A DNA stretch of 6,310 bases from NCBI GenBank assembly GCA_013331965.1, contig DUFL01000050.1, forward strand, positions 12,529 through 18,838. The letters run 5' to 3'. This document shows positions 1 through 5,541 of this stretch, piece after piece; position 1 is the first letter of the stretch, and every line of letters starts with the position of its first letter. The notes under the pieces were generated by a model. The model was not told the origin of the DNA, searched no databases, and saw only the letters and a program-made list of their open reading frames with translations. The DNA comes from Candidatus Woesearchaeota archaeon. Lineage in GTDB: Archaea; Nanobdellota; Nanobdellia; Woesearchaeales; UBA10107. A program made the translations under genes and the position numbers.

Positions 1-210
1 AAAGTCAAGGCTTCACAATTAACTGAGGGGGATTGGATCGCTGAAACGGTAAAATTTCACGGAAAAACGGTCGTTAAAGAAGATAATTTAGGCATCACAA
101 AGGAGCAGATTGCACAGTTAAGACATTACAAAAAGCCAATCCTTGTCAAGTATGGAATACCTTTTATTCCGGCGTTCCTGCTGGCTTATATGGTACTTCT
201 GTGGCTTTAA
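1..210 (+). CDS. C-terminal end of an archaeal A24-family prepilin/preflagellin peptidase (5' truncated)
   Basis: Open from the window edge in frame 1 for 69 codons to TAA at 208-210; the start lies outside the window. The visible part has a soluble stretch with K-A-S-Q-L-T-E-G-D-W near its beginning, then G-I-T-K-E-Q-I, and ends in a hydrophobic segment beginning Y-G-I-P-F-I-P-A-F-L-L-A. This order (a 'GD' loop, a 'GlTkeqI..L' helix, then 'GIPFxPAFLLA' in a terminal membrane helix) matches my memory of the archaeal A24 peptidase C-terminal domain type II. Such enzymes are membrane aspartyl proteases that cut class III signal peptides from archaeal pilins and archaellins. The catalytic aspartates would lie upstream and cannot be checked. 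It is separated from the next gene by 90 bases and probably belongs to a different transcription unit. The main alternative is another small membrane protein sharing this tail. Confidence 0.7.
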   Translation, partial: KVKASQLTEGDWIAETVKFHGKTVVKEDNLGITKEQIAQLRHYKKPILVKYGIPFIPAFLLAYMVLLWL

Positions 211-271
211 TACGGCACTTCGTTAGTTTATTTCTATATTGAAAATAATTAAATTAATAAACATCTTATAA

Positions 272-289
272 TAATTATAATAATTATAA
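272..289 (+). repeat. Two exact tandem copies of a 9-bp A+T-only unit, TAATTATAA
   Basis: TAATTATAA occurs at 272-280 and again at 281-289. The nine bases before them (263-271, ATCTTATAA) match at six of nine positions. The block lies directly upstream of the Shine-Dalgarno sequence of the first RHH gene. It could be an operator, since RHH repressors such as CopG and ParD types bind short repeated half-sites. It could equally be low-complexity promoter DNA. Confidence 0.55.
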
Positions 290-290
290 A

Positions 291-295
291 GAGGG
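291..295 (+). promoter_or_regulatory. Shine-Dalgarno sequence (GAGGG) placing the start of the first RHH gene at ATT 301
   Basis: GAGGG at 291-295 ends five bases before the ATT at 301. The GAGG core ends six bases before it, which is ideal spacing. No ATG, GTG or TTG lies in this frame between the upstream in-frame stop (TAA, 250-252) and the middle of the conserved domain. The site therefore marks ATT 301 as the start. Confidence 0.6.
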
Positions 296-300
296 TTACA

Positions 301-438
301 ATTAAACATAAACTCCCATTAGCGGTTTCTATTGATGAAGATTTAGCCAGCTGGATCTCTAAGGAGACAGAACTTTTGCATTTCAGGAATAAGTCTCATT
401 TAGTTGAGGAAGCAATCAAGGAGTTCTTTGAAAAATGA
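301..438 (+). CDS. Ribbon-helix-helix (CopG/ParD-like) mini-protein 1, apparent ATT start
   Basis: Encodes 45 residues ending at TGA 436-438. It is a minimal RHH DNA-binding protein. A short strand at residues 5-10 (L-P-L-A-V-S) would pair with a second subunit and enter the DNA major groove. A first helix follows from about I11-D12-E13. The second helix starts at F28-R29-N30-K31-S32-H33-L34-V35-E36, the family's N-cap and helix-B signature. The next two genes encode clear paralogs. The start is unusual: aligned with those paralogs, the initiator position falls on ATT at 301, five bases after GAGGG, and no normal start codon is available. Options are a true AUU start (known for infC in bacteria), a sequencing error for ATG, or a decaying copy. 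The reading frame is intact. Its stop overlaps the next ATG by 4 bp. Known family role: a dimeric transcription regulator. The DNA target is unknown, and no toxin gene lies beside it. Confidence 0.75.
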   Translation: MKHKLPLAVSIDEDLASWISKETELLHFRNKSHLVEEAIKEFFEK

Positions 439-578
439 AGAAGATTCCTTTTCCTGTTTCTATCGACGAAGAACTAGCAGAAAAAATAAAGAACGAAGCT
501 GAGAAAAAAGGATTTAGAAATAAATCACACTTAGTTGAAACGGCAATAAAAAAGTTTTTTGAGGATGAATCTAAATGA
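435..578 (+). CDS. Ribbon-helix-helix mini-protein 2 (paralog)
   Basis: Encodes 47 residues. The ATG at 435 overlaps the previous TGA in an ATGA, and a weak AAGGAG (418-423) lies 11 bases upstream, so translational coupling is likely. The strand segment is I4-P5-F6-P7-V8-S9. Helix A runs roughly from D11 to K25. The G26-F27-R28-N29-K30-S31-H32-L33-V34-E35 turn and helix B continue to about F42, with a short acidic tail. This is the whole RHH fold and nothing else, so it must act as a dimer. It could be a homodimer or a mixed dimer with the neighbours, which share nearly the same core. Its opening residues, K-I-P-F-P-V-S-I-D-E, almost repeat those of protein 3, showing recent tandem duplication with a period of about 140 bases. 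A regulatory role is inferred from the fold. Confidence 0.85.
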   Translation: MKKIPFPVSIDEELAEKIKNEAEKKGFRNKSHLVETAIKKFFEDESK

Positions 579-724
579 GAAAGATTCCTTTTCCGATTTC
601 TATCGATGAAAAACTTGCTGAAAAAATTAAGCAAGAAGTAGAAAAAGGAGTTTACAGGAACCGTTCTCATCTAGTTGAAGAAGCAATCCTTAGATTCAAG
701 AGAAAGATCGAGGAGGAAAAATGA
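575..724 (+). CDS. Ribbon-helix-helix mini-protein 3 (paralog)
   Basis: Encodes 49 residues. The ATG at 575 overlaps the stop of protein 2 by 4 bp; GAGG at 561-564 is ten bases upstream. The strand is I4-P5-F6-P7-I8-S9 and helix A begins near D11-E12-K13. The turn and second helix begin with Y27-R28-N29-R30-S31-H32-L33-V34-E35. The C-terminus is longer and strongly charged (R-K-I-E-E-E-K), and the codons for this tail supply the Shine-Dalgarno sequence GGAGG (712-716) of the giant gene that follows. Its TGA overlaps that gene's ATG at 721-724. It is a DNA-binding RHH protein by fold, probably a regulator of this operon or of related loci. It could partner proteins 1 and 2. Confidence 0.85.
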   Translation: MRKIPFPISIDEKLAEKIKQEVEKGVYRNRSHLVEEAILRFKRKIEEEK

Positions 725-3700
725 AAAAGGCTTCATACTCTCCTTTTGTTTTGATTGCTTTATTCTTAATACTCGGAGGAACATTATTGATATCAACAAG
801 CAGGATGGATTCAGGATTTAATTTAATATCCGGATTTGGAGTATTTGATCCTGTTGTTTCAAATGTTTTAATAAATTCTACACATGGGACAAACAGTACA
901 AACGATAATCTTACGGTCTACTGGACTTCGACAGATGATGACGGAGAAAGAGTGACAAATATAACTGATTGGAGAGCCCAAGGAGCTGCGTTTTCATCAG
1001 CAAGGCTGATATCATTTGCGATACTTTACTTTCCGTTTGAAAATTCGACAGTAAAAGCGACTGATTATTCTTCTCCATTGCAGACCAATGGAACAGTCGG
1101 CAGTGCAATAAGCCTTAAATCAACTTCAGGGAAACCCGGGTTTGGCATGTATTATAACTGGAGCACTGCAGTAGGAGATGCTACAACTACAATCTCTTTT
1201 ACCGGCATAGCGTTGACAAATTCATTCACCGTTTCGATGTGGATTAAGCCGTTCGGCTCTGCGAACAAATTCCAGACTTTACTGGGCCAAGATGGTCCAT
1301 TCGGATTGCTTTTCAACGGCACGACAAATGCCCTGAATTACCGCTATGATACTGATCATGGCAGTGCTTCAACTCTGACAACTGGAGCGTGGAGCCATAT
1401 TGTTGCAGTAAACAATGCAGGGACATTCAAGTTTTATATAAATGGCGTCAAGGATGCGAATGAATATACTTCTCTGCCGGGATTCACGCCGACCAATATT
1501 GGTTGGGTCGGCGGCGCAGATGTTTACAAGGGCGGAATAGATGATGTGCGCGTATATAACAGGACACTTAATGTATCGCAGATAATCGAGCTGTACAGAA
1601 ATAGGACGGATATAGTTGTAAGCCAGGAAATTACTAATGGTGATGTGTGGCTTGCATGCATAACTCCAAATGACGGAACGACTGACGGAACAACAGTCTG
1701 TTCTAATAATGTCACAGTCGTTCCTATCGGGATAAATAACATCACAGTAAGCAATATCACAAATCAGTCTGCAGCAATCAGATGGAATGTCACAGCATTT
1801 GCAAATGGGACATTAAAATACGGAAAGACGAAATCACTTGGAACGAAGCAGATAAGCTCAGCTTTCGATCATAACCATTCATTTTCACTGACATCTTTAG
1901 ATAATAATACGCTGTATTACTATAATGTGACATCCTTTAACAGATACGGAACTTATGAGCTTCAGGGAGTATTCAATTTCACAACTCTTCAGAGCAATTT
2001 CCCTCCGCAAGTCATAAGCCTTCTTTTGAATACAACTCTAAGATTGAATATGACGTCAGAGAATATTACCGCCTACTGGAATACAACAGATGCAAATGGC
2101 GATAAAATAATCAACATCACCGAATGGCGAATAAACGGAAAGTCATTTGCAGCATTAAACATGCCGTTCGAGAATGATACGCACGGAGCATGGACAGCAT
2201 CCAAAAATGTAACTGACTATTCTATATATGGAAATAACGGAACAGTTCACGGAGCACAGTGGATATCAAGCGGCCATATCGGAGGAGCGTACAATTTCTC
2301 CGGAGGAACTAACATAACACTTCCAACAACATCGTCCTTGAAACCGGCAGGAAATTTCACGATTGAACACTGGGTTTACAGAAGGACAGAGGCCGTCTAT
2401 TCAGATCTTGTCAGCATGATAAATCCAAGTTCAGTATGGGATTATCTGACTGCATTCAACCCTTCAGGAATAGGCGCCACCAGCAGCATGTTTTACTTTT
2501 ATTCAGATGACCTGGCTCCAACAACATATCTTTCAACATCAACCATTTCTCTTAACAGATGGCATCATATAGTTATGGTGTATAAAGAAGGACAAAGTGT
2601 CGATATATATCTGAATGGAAAATTAGATGTTTCCAATCCAATAACTTCAGGAACAATCAGTTATGCAGCTCCGAAATTCATCATCGGAGCTGATTATGCT
2701 GATTGCGGCGGTAATAACTGTTACTTGGATGGTTTAATGGATGATGTAAGAATCTACAACCGTTCGTTGTCCGCGGCAGAAATATCTATTTTGAATCTTT
2801 CAAGAACCGATATAATTCATTCAGATGAAACAAATATCGGCGAGAATTGGAGCTTAGCGTTAACTCCTAATGATGGGACGACTGACGGAACAACAGAATA
2901 TTCAAATAATATAACGATACGTTCCAGTGCGCCTACAATTTCACTTGTCCATACAACAGATGCCACAACAAGCACAATCATAGTCAACTGGACGACAAAT
3001 GTTGTTTCGAATACAACAGTCAAGTACGGAACGACATTAAGTCTTGGAACAAACAGAAGCGTAAATAATCTTGTCACACATCACAATGTATCATTGACAG
3101 GACTTTCTGCAGGAACAACTTATTATTACAATGTGACATCATGCTACAAAGGCGAATGCAGTTTGAATGGAACACACAGTTTCACAACATCATCAGCTGC
3201 TGCGCAATCAGGCAACGGCGGAGGCGGAGGAGCAGCATCTACAGAAGCTCCATCTGTAATAATTCCATCAGTCCCTGTGCCGGCTCCTGTGACAGAAGCT
3301 CCTAAACCAGCAGCGACAACATCAATAACTGATTCACAGCTGAGCAAAAGCACAATAGCATGTTCGGAAAATGCGACAGCAGGAAATATTGACGAAACAA
3401 CAGATTATTCAAGACAGATTATGCCAGGATATGAATTGCTTGTTAATCCGTTCAAGCTTGACTGTAAATCTTCTTCTGCAAAACTTACATTCTCAGTTCC
3501 GGACTCTTACACAAACATTACTGCATTGAAATGCTTTGAAGGGAAATGCGGACCTGTTGATATGGAAACTGCGACTGAACTGAAATGCGGAGCGAAAATA
3601 TTCGAAGATATAACTAGAAAAACAAATCTGCTCACTCCGGAAATGTTCCCTGTCGAGATAATCCACTCAGAAATCAATCAAGGAGAGACAGAACTAGTGT

Positions 3701-5541
3701 CAGGGAATACTCAGATAATATTTGCAGAAAATACAAAAGGAAAAATAATCCTGGATAAAATGTCAACATCAGTTCCTGAGGCAAAGAATGCAAGGATAAG
3801 AATCACTGGAACTCCTGTTGAACTGACTTTCGAAACACCACAGGCAGGACAGATATCAATCACTCTTCCTTATGTTGTTCCTGAACATGTCGATGAACTG
3901 AGCACTGCAATTTACATCCTGAATAAATCAAGCAGCAGATGGATTTACATCGGAGGAGATTTAGATAAAGCGCAGAAAACAGTCTCTGTTTCAATTACAG
4001 ATATTGCGAAGTATTCAGAAAATAATAAAGCGGTACTTGCTCCTATGGCGCTGCTCTGCCTGAACTGCTTTGATTCCAGGCTTGAAAAGATATATGACGG
4101 AGGTTCAAGAGATTCTGTTGTTTTGGTGCATGGATTTGAAAACAGTCCTGAGAGATTTGAAGATATAATAAATGACATTAAGCTGACTAAACAGCCGTGG
4201 CAGGCATGGACCTTCGGCTATCCTTCAAATCTTCCTATAGAAGATACAGCAAAAGACTTTGCAGATTTGCTGCAGCTGAATGCCAAGGATTCTGATTTTG
4301 TGTATATAGCTGCGCATTCGATGGGCGGTCTGATTGCTCAGCAGGCAATTAGGTATGCATACGAACAGAATCAGGGAAAAGCCAATCCTCCTTATTCATT
4401 TGTAAATAAGATAATTAAAGTTGTTTTAATCGCTGCTCCAAATAAAGGTGCATTAAGCAAAGATCCGTCAAATATATTCAATACGCTGCTGAATGCTGAT
4501 ACATTGGCAGGACTATTCAATGTAAAAAGCAAAGTCATAAGCGATTTAATCGATGGAAAACAAATAGCACAGGTTCCAGGTGTTCAGTATTTAGTTATCG
4601 CCGGAACGCAGTCTTATGAGTTTTCAAAATATTTAGGAATAACCGAAAAGAATGACGGATTAATAACTGTTTCAAGCGCCCAGACAATCGGCGGAGAAGA
4701 GATAGCCAACGCCTGCTATGATTTCTGGGCTATCAACGCAACCCACACCAATATTCTGAATAATTATGATTCCAGAAAGCTTGTTGAAAGGATTGTTGCG
4801 GCAGAAATAGCTAAAGACATAAGCAACAAAGCGATAATGGGGCACAGCCAGTACTTTGATCTTGAGATAAGCTCATGCACACCAAACGAGCAGTATGTGA
4901 TAATAGGCACTCCGTTAAGAAAAGAAGCAATTCCAAATCCTGGATTGTGCAGCTGCGGAAATGGAGTTTGCGGCGCAGATGAAAACGAAGTTTCATGCCC
5001 TAATGACTGCGCTAAACTTGAGAAGCCGAAAGGAAATTTGCTTGATTTATTGCTGCACTTCAAGCCATTAAGAAATTTGGCGATAGGATTAGTTGTTATT
5101 GTAACATTGATAATTTTATTATCGAGAAGAAGAAGAGTGTCAAGCAGTCTGATGCAGTTTGCGAAATATGAGGCGCTTGATATGAAGCCTGCTGAATTAG
5201 CTAAAAGAAAGATGCTTCCAAGTATTTCAGCTCCTTTGAAAATTAAAGAAGCGGAAGGGCTGGATAGGCTTGATGCTAAGCATATTGAGAAAGCCATTTC
5301 CAAACTGGAGAAAGAAAAGACAAAAGAAGAGATTGCAGCTCCTGATTATGCATCAGAAAAAAGGCTGAATAATCTGCTGCTGCAGGCAAGAATATGTCTT
5401 AGAACAGGAAAATTAAACGGTGCGGCTATGTATTACAGCGAGTTCAGCAATGAATACGGCCGTGCGTCTACCAAAATAAAGGAAAAGTTTAAAGAGGTTG
5501 CAGTCAAATTAAAAGAAGAAGTAAAGAGGAAAATGACATGA
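721..5541 (+). CDS. Giant membrane-anchored surface protein: duplicated LamG/Fn3 blocks plus lipase-like alpha/beta hydrolase
   Basis: Encodes 1606 residues. The start at 721 is supported by GGAGG four bases upstream, the ATGA overlap and the signal segment right after it. Order: signal peptide or N-terminal anchor (about 9-25); Ig-like strands and LamG 1 (about 44-335); Fn3-like domain 1 (about 338-422); Ig-like strands and LamG 2 (about 430-735); Fn3-like domain 2 (about 738-823); Gly/Pro/Ala linker (828-866); beta-rich region with several Cys (about 870-1108); alpha/beta hydrolase (about 1130-1366); Cys-rich motif (1410-1430); membrane helix (about 1451-1467) with R1469-R1472 as inside anchor; Lys/Glu-rich helical tail to 1606. 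In the hydrolase, V-L-V-H1137-G suits the oxyanion region, A-H-S1200-M-G-G is the nucleophile elbow, D1312 in N-D-G-L-I and H1342 in T-H-T-N-I-L complete a plausible triad. The elbow starts with Ala rather than Gly, as in Bacillus LipA-type lipases. The protein is likely an extracellular lipase or esterase held at the surface, with LamG domains binding glycans or other ligands. The substrate is unknown, and amidase or acyltransferase activity is possible. Confidence 0.88.
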   Translation: MKKASYSPFVLIALFLILGGTLLISTSRMDSGFNLISGFGVFDPVVSNVLINSTHGTNSTNDNLTVYWTSTDDDGERVTNITDWRAQGAAFSSARLISFAILYFPFENSTVKATDYSSPLQTNGTVGSAISLKSTSGKPGFGMYYNWSTAVGDATTTISFTGIALTNSFTVSMWIKPFGSANKFQTLLGQDGPFGLLFNGTTNALNYRYDTDHGSASTLTTGAWSHIVAVNNAGTFKFYINGVKDANEYTSLPGFTPTNIGWVGGADVYKGGIDDVRVYNRTLNVSQIIELYRNRTDIVVSQEITNGDVWLACITPNDGTTDGTTVCSNNVTVVPIGINNITVSNITNQSAAIRWNVTAFANGTLKYGKTKSLGTKQISSAFDHNHSFSLTSLDNNTLYYYNVTSFNRYGTYELQGVFNFTTLQSNFPPQVISLLLNTTLRLNMTSENITAYWNTTDANGDKIINITEWRINGKSFAALNMPFENDTHGAWTASKNVTDYSIYGNNGTVHGAQWISSGHIGGAYNFSGGTNITLPTTSSLKPAGNFTIEHWVYRRTEAVYSDLVSMINPSSVWDYLTAFNPSGIGATSSMFYFYSDDLAPTTYLSTSTISLNRWHHIVMVYKEGQSVDIYLNGKLDVSNPITSGTISYAAPKFIIGADYADCGGNNCYLDGLMDDVRIYNRSLSAAEISILNLSRTDIIHSDETNIGENWSLALTPNDGTTDGTTEYSNNITIRSSAPTISLVHTTDATTSTIIVNWTTNVVSNTTVKYGTTLSLGTNRSVNNLVTHHNVSLTGLSAGTTYYYNVTSCYKGECSLNGTHSFTTSSAAAQSGNGGGGGAASTEAPSVIIPSVPVPAPVTEAPKPAATTSITDSQLSKSTIACSENATAGNIDETTDYSRQIMPGYELLVNPFKLDCKSSSAKLTFSVPDSYTNITALKCFEGKCGPVDMETATELKCGAKIFEDITRKTNLLTPEMFPVEIIHSEINQGETELVSGNTQIIFAENTKGKIILDKMSTSVPEAKNARIRITGTPVELTFETPQAGQISITLPYVVPEHVDELSTAIYILNKSSSRWIYIGGDLDKAQKTVSVSITDIAKYSENNKAVLAPMALLCLNCFDSRLEKIYDGGSRDSVVLVHGFENSPERFEDIINDIKLTKQPWQAWTFGYPSNLPIEDTAKDFADLLQLNAKDSDFVYIAAHSMGGLIAQQAIRYAYEQNQGKANPPYSFVNKIIKVVLIAAPNKGALSKDPSNIFNTLLNADTLAGLFNVKSKVISDLIDGKQIAQVPGVQYLVIAGTQSYEFSKYLGITEKNDGLITVSSAQTIGGEEIANACYDFWAINATHTNILNNYDSRKLVERIVAAEIAKDISNKAIMGHSQYFDLEISSCTPNEQYVIIGTPLRKEAIPNPGLCSCGNGVCGADENEVSCPNDCAKLEKPKGNLLDLLLHFKPLRNLAIGLVVIVTLIILLSRRRRVSSSLMQFAKYEALDMKPAELAKRKMLPSISAPLKIKEAEGLDRLDAKHIEKAISKLEKEKTKEEIAAPDYASEKRLNNLLLQARICLRTGKLNGAAMYYSEFSNEYGRASTKIKEKFKEVAVKLKEEVKRKMT
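853..1986 (+). repeat. Internal repeat, copy 1 (Ig-like + LamG + Fn3-like block)
   Basis: Residues about 45-422 of the giant protein. The block starts with an Ig-like opening containing Y-W-T-S-T-D-D-D-G. It continues through LamG landmarks (F-P-F-E-N near 104, V-S-M-W-I near 171, W-S-H-I-V near 224, D-D-V-R-V-Y-N-R near 274) and the P-N-D-G-T-T-D-G-T-T signature at 316-325. It closes with an Fn3-like domain carrying K-Y-G-K-T-K-S-L-G-T at 366-375. Every landmark recurs in the same order in copy 2. Confidence 0.85.
2011..3189 (+). repeat. Internal repeat, copy 2 (Ig-like + LamG + Fn3-like block)
   Basis: Residues about 431-823, homologous along its length to copy 1. It has A-Y-W-N-T-T-D-A-N-G, M-P-F-E-N at 481-485, W-H-H-I-V at 614-618, D-D-V-R-I-Y-N-R at 674-681, P-N-D-G-T-T-D-G-T-T at 716-725 (400 residues after its twin) and K-Y-G-T-T-L-S-L-G-T at 768-777. 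The DNA at the PNDGT signature is still almost identical between copies. Elsewhere it has diverged, so this is an old duplication with a few conserved patches. Confidence 0.85.

Larger units (their letters stand above)
211..300 (+). promoter_or_regulatory. A+T-rich intergenic region, probable promoter of the RHH-hydrolase operon
   Basis: Ninety bases between the peptidase stop and the first RHH gene, extremely A+T-rich from about 225 onward. Two TATA-like stretches are visible: TTTCTATATT at 231-240 and TTATAATAA at 266-274. If archaeal TATA boxes sit about 25 bases ahead of the transcript start, the first would give a short leader starting near 265. The second would give a start near 295, almost leaderless, which fits badly with the Shine-Dalgarno sequence at 291-295. 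The first is therefore slightly preferred. The T-rich run at 227-240 could also help terminate the upstream transcript. No GC-rich hairpin is seen. Neither element can be proven in such A+T-rich DNA. Confidence 0.5.

Noticed and set aside
416..670. 84-codon minus-strand open frame across the RHH genes
   Set aside because: The protein is Phe/Ser-rich low complexity. It is the complement of Lys/Glu-rich RHH helices, which explains the composition.
301..724. Toxin-antitoxin module with RHH antitoxins
   Set aside because: RHH proteins are often antitoxins, but the next gene is a giant surface hydrolase. No RelE/ParE, PIN or MazF-like protein lies in the cluster.
721..795. Giant protein as a pilin-type (class III signal) substrate of the neighbouring A24 peptidase
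   Set aside because: The N-terminus has M-K-K-A-S-Y-S-P before the hydrophobic run. I see no convincing K/R-G/A cut site followed by a pilin-like core, so an ordinary signal or anchor fits better.
3205..3330. Gly/Pro/Ala-rich stretch as a separate functional repeat
   Set aside because: It is a short low-complexity linker (residues 828-866) between the Fn3-like and beta-rich regions, without a regular repeat unit.
4764..5303. 179-codon open frame on the minus strand inside the giant gene
   Set aside because: It is antisense to a clearly coding region with conserved motifs in the + frame. The protein has no recognisable domain and its length fits A+T-biased codon shadowing.
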